Of a DNA stretch of 64,000 nucleotides, positions 7,098 through 15,965 are shown piece after piece (position 1 is the first letter of the stretch; every line of letters begins with the position of its first letter). Both the position numbers and the translations under genes were made by a program. The stretch comes from an uncultured Collinsella sp. (GTDB taxonomy: Bacteria > Actinomycetota > Coriobacteriia > Coriobacteriales > Coriobacteriaceae), in NCBI GenBank assembly GCA_900541125.1, contig UQIK01000011.1, positions 1 through 64,000 on the forward strand, read 5' to 3'. The notes under the pieces are model-generated. The model was not told the origin of the DNA and ran no database searches. It saw only the letters and a program-made list of their open reading frames with translations.

Positions 7098-8477
7098 ATG
7101 AACACCGAGGAAATTGCGCGCATCGTCGGCGATCAGCGCGCCTACTTTAAGACGCACGCCACGTTTGATGTCGATGCTCGACGTCGCGCGCTCGCGAGTT
7201 TACGCGATGCGGTGCGGGCCCACGAGGCCGATATCGCCCATGCGCTCAAGACCGATTTGGGGAAGTCGCATGACGAGGCCTATATGTGCGAGATCGGCAC
7301 GTCGCTTTCCGAGATTCGACATCAGATCGCTCACGTGGCTCGATGGAGTCGTCCGCGCCTGCGTCCGTGCGATCTTGCCAACGCCGTGAGTGTGTGCAAA
7401 ACGCAAGCCGTGCCCTATGGCGTCACGCTCATCATGGCTCCGTGGAACTACCCGTTTTTGCTAACACTCGAGCCGCTCGCCGGCGCCCTTGCCGCGGGCA
7501 ATACCGTGGTCATCAAGCCGAGTGCCTATGCTCCGGCATCGAGTGCGGTGCTCAAGCAAATCTGTGAAGAGGCATTTGATCCGTGCCTGGTGACGGTTGT
7601 CGAGGGCGGGCGCGCCGAAAACGAAGCGCTGCTCGATGAGTGCTGGGACAAGATCTTCTTTACCGGTAGCGTTTCGGTCGGCAAGCTCGTTATGGAGCGC
7701 GCGAGTAAAAACCTCACGCCCGTGACGCTTGAGCTGGGCGGCAAGAGCCCCTGCATCGTGGATGCGACGGCAAACTTGAAGGTCGCGGCACGGCGTATCG
7801 CCTTTGGCAAATGGCTCAACGTGGGGCAGACCTGCGTGGCGCCCGACTACCTGCTGGTCGATACGCGCGTGCACGACGAGCTGCTGGACCTTATCAAGGA
7901 AGAGGTCCGCCGTATGTTTGGTGAGCATCCGCTCGATAACGAGGATTACGGGCATATCGTCAACGCCAAGCATTTTGCGCGCGTGCGCGGGCTGATCGAT
8001 CCCGATAAGGTCGTGCTTGGAGGCACCGCGCGGGAGACTTCGCTGAAGATCGAGCCGACAATTTTGGACGGCGTGACCCCCGATGACGCCGTGATGCAGG
8101 AGGAGATCTTCGGTCCCATCTTGCCGGTGCTGACGTTTGAGAGCCTAGACGAGGCCGAAGCGTTTATTACGGATCGTCCGACGCCGCTGGCCCTGTATAT
8201 CTTTAGTCAGGATCACGCAGTTCAGCAGCGCTTCGTGCGTTACGTGCCCTTTGGCGGTGGCTGTGTCAACGACACGATCATGCACTTGGCTACGAGCCAT
8301 ATGGGCTTTGGCGGCATGGGCGCGAGCGGTATGGGGCAGTACCATGGACGCGAGAGCTTCGATACGTTTAGCCACAAGAAGAGTATCGTGAACAAGGCAA
8401 CTTGGCTGGACGTGCCGTTTCGGTATGCGCCCTACGCAAGCTGGAAGCACAAGTTCGTGCGCATGTTTGTGCATTAG
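7098..8477 (+). CDS. aldehyde dehydrogenase, class 3-like
   Basis: This 459-aa NAD(P)-dependent aldehyde dehydrogenase has the class 3 length and motifs: APWNYPF (114-120), FFTGSVSVGK (187-196), the general base Glu212 in LELGGKSP, and the catalytic Cys246 in VGQTCVAPD. The C-terminal GMGASGMGQYHG and FSHKKS motifs are intact. The start ATG is preceded by GGAGG, and the gene is coupled to the alcohol dehydrogenase 8 bp upstream. Together they suggest oxidation of an alcohol, or the reverse during fermentation. The substrate is unknown. Confidence 0.93.
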   Translation: MNTEEIARIVGDQRAYFKTHATFDVDARRRALASLRDAVRAHEADIAHALKTDLGKSHDEAYMCEIGTSLSEIRHQIAHVARWSRPRLRPCDLANAVSVCKTQAVPYGVTLIMAPWNYPFLLTLEPLAGALAAGNTVVIKPSAYAPASSAVLKQICEEAFDPCLVTVVEGGRAENEALLDECWDKIFFTGSVSVGKLVMERASKNLTPVTLELGGKSPCIVDATANLKVAARRIAFGKWLNVGQTCVAPDYLLVDTRVHDELLDLIKEEVRRMFGEHPLDNEDYGHIVNAKHFARVRGLIDPDKVVLGGTARETSLKIEPTILDGVTPDDAVMQEEIFGPILPVLTFESLDEAEAFITDRPTPLALYIFSQDHAVQQRFVRYVPFGGGCVNDTIMHLATSHMGFGGMGASGMGQYHGRESFDTFSHKKSIVNKATWLDVPFRYAPYASWKHKFVRMFVH

Positions 8478-8485
8478 AAAAGGGC

Positions 8486-8519
8486 GCAGGTAATACGAAC
8501 AAGTGTTCCTATTACCTGC
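8486..8519 (+). terminator. hairpin after the aldehyde dehydrogenase gene
   Basis: GCAGGTAATA (8486-8495) pairs perfectly with TATTACCTGC (8510-8519) around a 14-base loop, 8 bases after the stop codon, and is followed by ATTTTGCG. It is probably a weak terminator. Confidence 0.55.
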
Positions 8520-8582
8520 ATTTTGCGTTAGACTACTGTTATGGAGCACGGATGGGCCAACTCCCTTTAGAAGGGATTTGGT

Positions 8583-8666
8583 ATGAACGTAAGCGATGTT
8601 ATTTCGTTATTGGCGTTGTTGATTGCGGCTATCGAACTCGGTCTGTTTATCGGCCGAATGAAATAG
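8583..8666 (+). CDS. 27-aa hydrophobic peptide, possible type I toxin-like
   Basis: The reading frame encodes MNVSDVISLLALLIAAIELG followed by LFIGRMK: one hydrophobic helix of about 18 residues, a short acidic start and a basic end. AGAAGGGA lies 6 bases before the ATG, which supports translation. Size and layout resemble the holin-like or TxpA/BsrG-type toxins of type I systems in Gram-positive bacteria, but no sequence identity to a named family is claimed. The flanks are non-coding, leaving room for an antisense RNA. It could instead be a small membrane peptide of another kind. Confidence 0.5.
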   Translation: MNVSDVISLLALLIAAIELGLFIGRMK

Positions 8667-8902
8667 CCGCCCCCGCGTAAGCGAAGACGGCCACTTCTCA
8701 CGATGAAAACGTGTATCGGAGTTGGCAAGACCCGCGGCAACGGGTGCCATCCGTGTTCCTATCTTATCTGCAAGCGTTCTGTCGCGCAAGCGTTGAGGCA
8801 AACGATTGAAGGACGCAGACAGGATGTATTTGTGTCCGCACGGGACCGTAGACTTCTCAATAAGGTTACACACCGGTTTATCCGGCCGTTAGAGGAGCTG
8901 CT
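8667..8902. other. non-coding stretch after the small hydrophobic peptide gene
   Basis: No credible protein gene is seen. A GGCAAGACCCG / CGGGTGCC hairpin lies at about 8724-8750. GAGGAG just before 8903 is the ribosome site of the next gene. If the peptide upstream is a type I toxin, its antitoxin RNA would be expected on the minus strand here; I could not find a convincing promoter for it. Confidence 0.3.
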
Positions 8903-9229
8903 ATGTACGAGCCTTCGCGTGTTCTTCTGTCATTTCACATTGCAGGATTTCAGTATACCGATGGCGCCTTGGTCTTGGGCGATCTTAAAGCGGGCGATAA
9001 ACTGACGCTGTGTGCCGAGCGCGATAATCCCCATGACCCCGAGGCAGTTGCGATCTACTATGGCAAGACCAAACTTGGCTACGTTCCGGGAAACGAGGTT
9101 GGCCCACTGTCCTTGATGATGTATTACGGCCACGAGGACGTATTTGAGGCCCGCGTGCAACAGGTTGCCCCCGAGCGCAGCCCGTGGCATCAGGTGCGCG
9201 TTGGGCTCTACGTGGTGGATGCTCGCTAG
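8903..9229 (+). CDS. small HIRAN-domain protein
   Basis: The 108-aa protein is essentially one HIRAN domain: FHIAGFQYTDG near the start, then LTLCAERDNPHDPEAVAIYY and LGYVPGNE. HIRAN domains bind 3'-ends of single-stranded DNA and are found in HLTF/Rad5 helicases and as solo proteins in bacteria. The ATG is preceded by GAGGAG. A 59-codon gene starts 18 bp after the stop and a phosphoesterase follows, so the three may be co-transcribed. A DNA-damage or replication role is inferred from the domain only. Confidence 0.8.
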   Translation: MYEPSRVLLSFHIAGFQYTDGALVLGDLKAGDKLTLCAERDNPHDPEAVAIYYGKTKLGYVPGNEVGPLSLMMYYGHEDVFEARVQQVAPERSPWHQVRVGLYVVDAR

Positions 9230-9247
9230 TCGGCAATGGAGGCTGCC

Positions 9248-9427
9248 ATGTTTGATGACGATGACCTGTTTGATCTGGCAGATGATCCGTTTGAGTGGGA
9301 TCTGCTACTCGATGACGATGAGTTGGAGCAGGATCGTAGGAAACGGCAGGGCAAGAAAACTCAGGGTGACGCTTCGAAAAAGCAAGACAAACGCCGTCGA
9401 GGTCTGTTCGGCGGGCTCTTTGGCTAA
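9248..9427 (+). CDS. small protein with acidic N-terminus and basic C-terminus
   Basis: Not recognised. The 59-aa product has a strongly acidic first half (MFDDDDLFDLADDPFEW, DDDELEQD) and a lysine/arginine-rich second half ending RRRGLFGGLFG. GGAGG (9238-9242) places the start at the ATG at 9248; the earlier in-frame ATG at 9236 overlaps that site. It lies between the HIRAN gene and the phosphoesterase. Polyampholyte composition suggests a nucleic-acid or protein-binding accessory, but no function is claimed. Confidence 0.55.
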   Translation: MFDDDDLFDLADDPFEWDLLLDDDELEQDRRKRQGKKTQGDASKKQDKRRRGLFGGLFG

Positions 9428-9493
9428 CCGACGCGCCAGAGCGTCTGTATACTAGGCACGTGTTAGACGCGTTGCGAAATGAGGACACAGACG

Positions 9494-10039
9494 ATGATGT
9501 GGTTTACCGCCGACCTGCACCTGGGCGATACGAATATCTTGCACGACATGGATCGACCGTTTGATTCGGTCGAGGAGATGAACCGCAAGGTCATCGATGC
9601 CATCAATGAGTGCGTGGCTGCGGACGACCGCCTCTATATCCTGGGAGACTTTACGTATCGCTTGCCCATGGCGGAGGCGGTGCGCCTGCGCGAGCGTATC
9701 GAATGCAAGAATGCGACGCTCATCCGCGGTAACCATGACGGCGACTGGGAAGATTCCGACGCCCCGCAAATTTGGGAAGACGTGCGCGATTACCTGGAGA
9801 TTGCTCCCGGCTATGCCAAGGGCCATCGTCTGGTTATGAGCCACTACCCCATGCTCAGCTGGAACGGCAAGGCACGTGGCGCCATTATGCTGCATGGGCA
9901 TATCCACAGCAGGGGTGACCGCACCAACGCACGCAACCGCGATCGCGAGCGCCCGATCCTGCGCTATGACGTTGGCCTTGATGCCAACGACTACAGACCC
10001 GTAAGCCGCGATCAAATCCTGGGCTTCTTTGGACTGTAA
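9494..10039 (+). CDS. calcineurin-like metallophosphoesterase
   Basis: This protein of about 181 aa has the metallophosphoesterase motifs in order: TADLHLGDTNI (metal ligands Asp/His), GDFTY, GNHDGDW, SHYPML and HGHIHSR. The family includes nucleotide and phosphodiester hydrolases with two metal ions; the substrate cannot be inferred. GAGGA 8 bases upstream supports the ATG at 9494; 9479 and 9497 are alternatives. It is followed by a GGGACAGG stem-loop and a strong terminator. Confidence 0.85.
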   Translation: MMWFTADLHLGDTNILHDMDRPFDSVEEMNRKVIDAINECVAADDRLYILGDFTYRLPMAEAVRLRERIECKNATLIRGNHDGDWEDSDAPQIWEDVRDYLEIAPGYAKGHRLVMSHYPMLSWNGKARGAIMLHGHIHSRGDRTNARNRDRERPILRYDVGLDANDYRPVSRDQILGFFGL

Positions 10040-10044
10040 TTCTC

Positions 10045-10083
10045 GAACCACCACAAAGGGGACAGGCACCTTTGTGGTGGTTC
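10045..10083. repeat. GGGGACAGGCACC stem-loop (REP-like), 15-bp arms
   Basis: GAACCACCACAAAGG (10045-10059) and CCTTTGTGGTGGTTC (10069-10083) are perfect complements around the 9-base loop GGACAGGCA. It belongs to the same loose family as the elements at 128 and 24163, recognised by GGGACRGG at the loop. It lies between a stop codon and a separate terminator, so it is not needed for termination. Confidence 0.7.
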
Positions 10084-10084
10084 T

Positions 10085-10119
10085 GGCGCCGTTGCCATTA
10101 TGGCGGCGGCGCCTTTTTT
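10085..10119 (+). terminator. rho-independent terminator after the phosphoesterase gene
   Basis: GGCGCCG pairs with CGGCGCC (hairpin 10085-10113, inner GCC/GGC pairs) and is followed by TTTTTT (10114-10119). Confidence 0.88.
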
Positions 10120-10177
10120 GTCCGCGTGGCGCGGTAGAGTGTAGGCGGTTGAAATTTGCGTCCATCGAGGAGCTGCT

Positions 10178-11935
10178 ATGAACGAGATCAAGTGCCCGCA
10201 TTGCGGCGAAGTTTTTAAGGTCGATGCGTCCGGCTATGCGGATATCGTCAAGCAAGTGCGCGATGCCGAGTTCTCGCGCGATCTTGATGAGCGCGTAGCG
10301 GCGGCTCGACGCGAGGGCGAGCAAGCGCTGGAGCTTGAGCGTTCGCGTTCGGCGTCTGCCCTGCAGGAGGCGGAGTCTCAACGCGACGCTCAGCTTGTCG
10401 AGCAGAAGAACACTGCGGATCAGAAACTGGCGCAAGAGGTTGCCAAGCGCGATGCTGAGCTTGCCGAGCTGCGCGCTAAGCTCGAGGGCGCTGCCGCAGA
10501 GCGCGAGAGTGCAAGCCAGCGCGCGGCGGTTGAGGCACGAGCCAATGCTCAAAAAGAGAATGCCGAACTCCAGCGTGAGATTGATAGCCTGCGTGCGCAG
10601 CTTGGGCGCAAAGATGACGAAGCAAAGCTTGCCGAGTCGGCGGCGCGCAACGCTGCTCAAAACGATTTAGCTGCACGCGACGCTCAGATTGCCGAGCTGC
10701 AGGCCAGGCTTGCCGCGGCGGACAAGGCCCAGGAGATGGCGCTTGCCGCTGCCGCGGCAGAGTCGCAGCGTGAGCTCGATGCCGCTCGCAGCGAGGCCGA
10801 GCGCGCGTTTGCTGACTATCGCGCGAAGGTGCAAGAGAAGTTTTCCGCCGCAAAGGCTCAGTCCGAGCAAGAGGCCGAGGGCCTGCGTGCCCAGCTGCGC
10901 GAGCAGGAACTGATGGCAAAAATGAACCTGTCAGAGGCGGTCGCCGCGGCGGAGCGAGAGCGCGATGAGGCGCGTGCCAAACTGACGAGCGAGCTGGCGG
11001 TGCGCGATTCTCGCGAGGAACAGGTCAAGGCGGCACACGAGCTCGAGCTTGCGCAGGCCAAGCGCGCGAGCGATGACCTGATTCGCTACAAGGACGAAGA
11101 GATTGAGCGCCTTAAGGACATGAAGGTCCGCCTGTCCACCAAGATGGTGGGCGAGTCGCTCGAGCAGCACTGCGAGACCGAGTTTAACCGTCTGCGCATG
11201 ACGGCGTTTCCTAACGCGTACTTCGAGAAGGATAACGATGCGTCCGAGGGCACCAAGGGCGACTTTATCTTCCGCGAGTGCGACGCAAGCGGTAACGAGG
11301 TCATTTCGATTATGTTCGAGATGAAAAACGAGAACGACGAGACCGCGACCAAGCACAAAAACGAGGACTTCTTTAAGAAACTCGATCACGATCGTCGCCA
11401 GAAAGGCTGTGAGTACGCGGTGCTCTGCACACTGCTCGAGCCCGAAAGCGAGCTCTATAACGCAGGGATAGTCGACGTGAGTTACCGCTATGAGAAGATG
11501 TACGTGATCCGCCCGCAGTTCTTCATTCCCATGATCACGCTGCTGCGCAACGCCGCCATGGGTTCGCTGCGCTATAAGCAGGAGCTGGCGGAGTACAAGC
11601 AACAGAACATCGACGTCACGAACTTCGAGGCCAAGATGGAGAAGTTCAAGAACGATTTCGGCCGCAACTATGAGCTTGCGAGCCGTAAGTTCCAGACGGC
11701 GATCGAGGAGATTGACAAGACGATTAGCCATCTGCAGAAAACCAAGGAGGCATTGCTGTCCTCCGAGAACAATTTACGTCTAGCCAACAAGAAGGCCGAC
11801 GATCTTACCATTCGCAAGCTCACCTGGGGCAACAAGACCATGAAGGCGGCGTTTGACGAGGCGCGCGGGGCTGCGACAGGGGCAAACGATGAGCCAGCCG
11901 AGGCGGATTCGTATGAGGTCGAGGATACCGAGTAG
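10178..11935 (+). CDS. DUF2130 protein: zinc motif, coiled coil, nuclease-like domain
   Basis: This 585-aa protein matches the DUF2130 family. A CPHCG motif at residues 6-10 opens the protein, and a long alanine/glutamate-rich coiled coil runs from about 25 to 320. The C-terminal domain contains GDFIFRE (about 359) and FEMKNEN (about 378), an Asp...Glu-x-Lys arrangement like PD-(D/E)XK nucleases. The family's function is unproven. GAGGAG precedes the ATG, and the leader GAGGAGCTGCTATG is identical to that of the HIRAN gene at 8903. The gene stands alone between two terminators. Confidence 0.88.
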   Translation: MNEIKCPHCGEVFKVDASGYADIVKQVRDAEFSRDLDERVAAARREGEQALELERSRSASALQEAESQRDAQLVEQKNTADQKLAQEVAKRDAELAELRAKLEGAAAERESASQRAAVEARANAQKENAELQREIDSLRAQLGRKDDEAKLAESAARNAAQNDLAARDAQIAELQARLAAADKAQEMALAAAAAESQRELDAARSEAERAFADYRAKVQEKFSAAKAQSEQEAEGLRAQLREQELMAKMNLSEAVAAAERERDEARAKLTSELAVRDSREEQVKAAHELELAQAKRASDDLIRYKDEEIERLKDMKVRLSTKMVGESLEQHCETEFNRLRMTAFPNAYFEKDNDASEGTKGDFIFRECDASGNEVISIMFEMKNENDETATKHKNEDFFKKLDHDRRQKGCEYAVLCTLLEPESELYNAGIVDVSYRYEKMYVIRPQFFIPMITLLRNAAMGSLRYKQELAEYKQQNIDVTNFEAKMEKFKNDFGRNYELASRKFQTAIEEIDKTISHLQKTKEALLSSENNLRLANKKADDLTIRKLTWGNKTMKAAFDEARGAATGANDEPAEADSYEVEDTE

Positions 11936-11952
11936 GGGATAGCGTATCGCGC

Positions 11953-11992
11953 AAAAAGCGGGGCCGCTGGCGATGTTGCCAGCGACCCCGCT
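11953..11992. terminator. bidirectional terminator between converging genes
   Basis: AGCGGGG...CCCCGCT with an inner GCTGGC/GCCAGC stem (11957-11992) is flanked by AAAAA on the left, giving a T run for the leftward helicase gene, and by a T-rich stretch on the right. It serves both converging genes. Confidence 0.85.
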
Positions 11993-12015
11993 TCGTTTCG
12001 TTCCAGTATGTACGG

Positions 12016-14697
12016 CTAGTCCTCGAGCAGGTCCTCGATAAAGCCGACGCGGTAGTTTTTGAAGATGACCTCGCCGCCGTCTTGCGTGGCATCCAGGTCG
12101 ACATCGCCCATGATGCCAAAGTCGTGGTCGCCATCCTCGTCGGCAAAAATCTGGTGCACGTGCCACACGTGATCGGTCTTCTCGTCGCTCCCGTCGATGG
12201 TAAACATCGCGGCGCTGCGGGCATCTCCGTCGGTGAGGATTTCCTCGTGCTGCTCATGGTAGGCATCGAGCGCCTTTTGCCAGCGGACCTCGCTCATGCC
12301 CCAGTCCTCGTCGAGTTCGCCCAGGTCGCGAACGTGCTCGCGGGCGGCAAGGGTCACGCGGCGGAAGAGTGCGTTGCGCACCAGCAGCGTGCAGCCGCGA
12401 CGGTCCGCAACGACCTCGTCGATGCCCTGCGGCGGCGCGGCGTCGAGGGCCGCCGGGTTGCCGGCGTTCTCCCACTCGTCCACCAGGCTCGAGTCGACCG
12501 AGCGCACCACAAAGCCGAGCCACGAAATGATGTCGCGCAAGCGCTCATCGCGCTTCTCAATGGGCACGGTGCGATCGAGGGAGCGGTAGGCCTCGGCTAG
12601 GTAGCGCAGCAGAATGCCCTCGGAGCGGGCGATGCCGAGCTTTTGGATATAGCCCTTAAAGTCGCTCGCGCTCTCCAACATGTCGCGCAGGACGCTCTTG
12701 GGCGAGAGCTGGTAGTCGTTGGCCCAAGGTACTTCCTGGCAGTACTTGTCGAAGGCGGCATCGAGCAAATCCTCGAGCGGCTTTTCGTAGGTGACATCCT
12801 GGATGCGCTCCAAGCGTTCCTCATATTCGACGCCGTCGGCTTTCATCTCGGCCATAGCGCGGTCGCGCGCGGCGCGCTCCTGCGCGCGCAGCACCTGCTT
12901 GGGATCCTCGAGCGTAGCCTCGACCATTGAGATCAGATCCATGGTATAGGTCTCACTCTCGGGGTCGAGCAGCTCCAGCGCGGCAAGCAAAAACGGCGAG
13001 AGCGGCTGGTCGAGCGCAAAGTCCTCGGGCAGATCGACCGTCAGTGCATAGTCGATGTCTGGCGCGGCGTCAGTCGGGGCGTCGGGCGCGGGCGGCACCT
13101 CGGTGCGAACGACGACGCCGGAATCGATGAGCGTGGCGAAGATTTCGTCGGCGCGAACCTCGAGCTTGGCCTTTTCCTCGGGGGTCTGCAAGCTCGTCTC
13201 GATGAGGTCGTGTACGCGGACTCGGGCATCGCCGCCCTGCTCGACCACGCTAATCACCATGGAGTGCGTGATGCGAAGGCGCGGCTTGAGCGTCTCGGGC
13301 TGCGTCTCGATCAGGCGCTCAAAGGTCTGCTTGTTCCAGGTGACAAAGCCCTCGGGGGCCTTCTTCTTTTTAATCTTGCGGAGCTTCTTGGGGTCGTCGC
13401 CCGCCTTGGCCATGAGTTTGGCGTTCTCGATCTCGTGCTCCGGGGCCTCGGCGATGACCATGCCCTCGGTATCGAAGCCCGAGCGGCCGGCGCGACCGGC
13501 AATCTGATGGAACTCGCGGGCGCGCAGGCGACGCATCTTGTAGCCGTCGAACTTGGTGAGCGCGGTGAGTACCACGGTGTGGATGGGTACGTTGATGCCG
13601 ACGCCGAGTGTGTCGGTGCCGCAAATGACGGGCAGTAGGCCCTGCTGTGCCAGGCGCTCGACCAGTAGGCGATAGCGCGGCAGCATACCGGCGTGGTGCA
13701 CGCCGACGCCGCAGCCAAGCAAGCGCTTGAGGATCTTGCCGAAGGCCGTCGAGAAGCTCGTGCCCTTGGCCGCCTCCTTGATAGCCTCGCGCTGCTCCTT
13801 GCTGGCAATGCCAAAGTTGGCGAGGGATTGCGCCGTCGCAAGTGCGGCGTCCTGGCTAAAGTGCACGATGTAGAGCGGGGCCTCGCCGCGGCGCATGGCG
13901 AGCTCGACGGTGCCCTCGAGCGAGGTCGTCACGTAGTCGTAGCTCAGCGGCACGGGGCGTGGGGCATCGACGACCAAGTCGCAGGTAGCGCCGGTGTGTT
14001 CCTCGAGCGAGGCGGCGATCGCGGTGACATCGCCGAGCGTGGCGCTCATGAGCATGAATTGCGTGTGAGGCAGGGCGAGCAGTGGCACCTGCCAGGCCCA
14101 ACCGCGATCGGGGTCGGCAAAGTAGTGGAACTCGTCCATGGCGACGCAGCCAACATCGGCATCTTCGCCTTCGCGCAGTGCGTCGTTGGCAAGGATTTCT
14201 GCCGTGCAGCAGATGACGGGCGCCTTGGTGTTGATGTGCGTGTCGCCGGTGATCATGCCGACGTTATCGCGGCCGAGCACCTGCACAAGGTCGAAAAACT
14301 TCTCACTGACCAGAGCCTTGATAGGAGCCGTGTAGTAGCAGCGCTTGCCCTGCGCCATGCCCATAAAGAGCATTCCCAGCGCGACGAGCGATTTACCCGA
14401 TCCGGTCGGTGTTCCCAAAATGACATGGTCACCGGCGGCTAGATCCATGAGGGCCTCTTCCTGGTGGTCCCACAGCTCAATACCGCGATCGCTCGTCCAT
14501 TCAAAGAAACGTTCGAAGGCCTGATCGGGCGTGAGCCACGGTTCGGGCTCACTGCCATCCTCGGGCTCCCACCAGGTGGGGGAGAGCGCGCCGAGCGAAC
14601 CGAACTCGGCTTCGGTTCCCGTGCCGCCCGAGAATGAGCTGGCGGCTCCGGCGCCGGAAACGGTGCTGGCGGTGGTGTCTGTCGTGGTCTGTGCCAT
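12016..14697 (-). CDS. SF2 DEAD/DEAH helicase with C-terminal DUF3516
   Basis: This 893-aa Ski2/Mtr4-type ATP-dependent helicase carries TPTGSGKS (96-103), the Walker B DEFH (188-191), LMSAT (216-220) and QIAGRAGRSGF in motif VI. The long C-terminal part is the DUF3516 region typical of actinobacterial members. The partner nucleic acid is unknown; RNA processing is suggested by the family. I start at MAQTTTD, just upstream of which is GAGAAAG; the frame stays open for 57 codons more, but that extension reads through the 119-bp element C and is surely not protein. Confidence 0.9.
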   Translation of the reverse strand: MAQTTTDTTASTVSGAGAASSFSGGTGTEAEFGSLGALSPTWWEPEDGSEPEPWLTPDQAFERFFEWTSDRGIELWDHQEEALMDLAAGDHVILGTPTGSGKSLVALGMLFMGMAQGKRCYYTAPIKALVSEKFFDLVQVLGRDNVGMITGDTHINTKAPVICCTAEILANDALREGEDADVGCVAMDEFHYFADPDRGWAWQVPLLALPHTQFMLMSATLGDVTAIAASLEEHTGATCDLVVDAPRPVPLSYDYVTTSLEGTVELAMRRGEAPLYIVHFSQDAALATAQSLANFGIASKEQREAIKEAAKGTSFSTAFGKILKRLLGCGVGVHHAGMLPRYRLLVERLAQQGLLPVICGTDTLGVGINVPIHTVVLTALTKFDGYKMRRLRAREFHQIAGRAGRSGFDTEGMVIAEAPEHEIENAKLMAKAGDDPKKLRKIKKKKAPEGFVTWNKQTFERLIETQPETLKPRLRITHSMVISVVEQGGDARVRVHDLIETSLQTPEEKAKLEVRADEIFATLIDSGVVVRTEVPPAPDAPTDAAPDIDYALTVDLPEDFALDQPLSPFLLAALELLDPESETYTMDLISMVEATLEDPKQVLRAQERAARDRAMAEMKADGVEYEERLERIQDVTYEKPLEDLLDAAFDKYCQEVPWANDYQLSPKSVLRDMLESASDFKGYIQKLGIARSEGILLRYLAEAYRSLDRTVPIEKRDERLRDIISWLGFVVRSVDSSLVDEWENAGNPAALDAAPPQGIDEVVADRRGCTLLVRNALFRRVTLAAREHVRDLGELDEDWGMSEVRWQKALDAYHEQHEEILTDGDARSAAMFTIDGSDEKTDHVWHVHQIFADEDGDHDFGIMGDVDLDATQDGGEVIFKNYRVGFIEDLLED

Positions 14698-14820
14698 GTG
14701 GTTGCTTTCTCTCGCGTTTGTCCGCCAACTATTATGGCGTAGCGGCGCCGCGGGGTGCCAGCGCGCGAGAAAATGCAGGAAATGGGCGTTCTGCTCAGCC
14801 GTTTGGTGCGGTTGCCAGCC

Positions 14821-14939
14821 AAGTGAGTAGACTTTTTGCGATGTCGCGAGCACATGGATTTTGCACAAGGGTTCTATCTGCGGTTTTAGTTTTCGTTATG
14901 CGGGTTGTGCTTGGCTATTGCAAAAAAGTCTACTCACTT
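14821..14939. repeat. 119-bp inverted-repeat element, copy C
   Basis: It has perfect 16-bp ends (14821-14836, 14924-14939) identical to copies A and B and the same total length. The centre is more diverged but aligns without gaps to copy A, sharing CAAG, TCTA and CTGCGGTTTT. It lies in the 309-bp gap 14698-15006, downstream of trmB and upstream of the helicase gene, both leftward. The rest of this gap holds no gene that I can support. Confidence 0.9.
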
Positions 14940-15006
14940 AGGTTTGAGGGTTGTTTGCTGGCGCCTATTCGCGCTTATTTGCTGACGCTGCGACCATCAG
15001 AAGTCC

Positions 15007-15846
15007 CTAGGACTCTTGCGGCAGGCGCTTCTTGCCCTTGCGGGCACGGTTTCTGAAGTTCTCGACGGCCTCTTCCATGCCGAGAGGCACGTAGGTGAGC
15101 TCATCGAGGTTTTCGGGCAGGTAGCAGGCAAGGCTTTGCTCCTGCGCGCGGCCCGCCGCGAGCTGCTCTTCGATGGGTTCCGCGCCGGGCGTAGCGCAAA
15201 TGCCATAGACGGCGGCGCCCATCTCGCGCGTGCGGCATTCATATTCGGTCTCGGGATGCTCGGGATGGTCGCGGCGGACGTCGTCACTTACCCAAAGCGT
15301 ATCGTAGCCGGCTGCGGCAAACTGTCCCAGGGCGTAATCGCGCAACGGTTTGCTGTCGGTTCGCAGCGTTACGGTGGCGCCGGCTGCAAAGAGCGGGCGA
15401 TAGAGCATCAGATGGTCGACATGGACGAGGCGCTTTTTGGCGTACCTGGCCTTGGGCTGCGGCGTGGGAAAGTTGATGGTGATGGCATCGAGCTCGCCTG
15501 TGGCAAATAGCTGCGGCAGCGATGCGGCGCCTCGAGGCAGAACGAGTGCGTTGGTCAGTTCATGCTCGCAGATTTTCTGTGCGGCATAGGCGATGCAGAT
15601 GGGCTCTTGGTCCATACCGATAAAGAGGGTGTCGGGCTCGCGGCGAGCGCGCTCAACCAGATAGGTGCCTTTGCCGCAGCCCAGATCCAGATGAAGGCGG
15701 GTGAACGAGACGCTGCCAACTGGCGCGCAAGCCTCGCGCCAATCTCCGGCATAGGCCTCGGGGTTCGTCTCAATCGCATCGGCGTAGCGCTCCAGGCGCT
15801 CCTCGAGCACAAAGTTCTTAGGCGTGCGAACGTGGACGGCTCCCAT
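15007..15846 (-). CDS. trmB: TrmB-like tRNA (guanine-N7)-methyltransferase
   Basis: TrmB methylates G46 of tRNA with S-adenosylmethionine. The 279-aa protein has the SAM motif LDLGCGKG (53-60), NFPTPQPKARYAKKR (about 125-139), TLRTDSKPL and a late TEYECR. These align with TrmB motifs, but the usual FPDPWPK reads FPTPQPK, so the conserved Asp and Trp are both replaced. The protein is longer at its C-terminus than typical TrmB. AGGAG precedes the ATG. It follows another methyltransferase gene on the same strand. An orthologue with altered activity or a different tRNA substrate is possible. Confidence 0.75.
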   Translation of the reverse strand: MGAVHVRTPKNFVLEERLERYADAIETNPEAYAGDWREACAPVGSVSFTRLHLDLGCGKGTYLVERARREPDTLFIGMDQEPICIAYAAQKICEHELTNALVLPRGAASLPQLFATGELDAITINFPTPQPKARYAKKRLVHVDHLMLYRPLFAAGATVTLRTDSKPLRDYALGQFAAAGYDTLWVSDDVRRDHPEHPETEYECRTREMGAAVYGICATPGAEPIEEQLAAGRAQEQSLACYLPENLDELTYVPLGMEEAVENFRNRARKGKKRLPQES

Positions 15847-15868
15847 GAGGCTCCTTGGTCATAAGTAT

Positions 15869-15927
15869 GGAACGCATAGCTGCGCGTTCCATCAATGGGT
15901 TGAAAAAGGGGTGGGCATACTATGCCC
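15869..15927. repeat. two short palindromes between methyltransferase genes
   Basis: GGAACGC (15869-15875) pairs with GCGTTCC (15884-15890), and GGGCATA-C-TATGCCC occupies 15913-15927. Both lie in the 119-bp gap between two leftward genes. They may form a terminator for the upstream gene, but no T run follows on the minus strand. Confidence 0.4.
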
Positions 15928-15965
15928 GAAAGACGCGGTGCGGCTCGACGGCGAGTCGCCGATGC

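Noticed and set aside
14698..14868. N-terminal extension of the DUF3516 helicase
   Set aside because: The extra 57 codons read through the inverted-repeat element C and lack a ribosome site; MAQTTTD has one.
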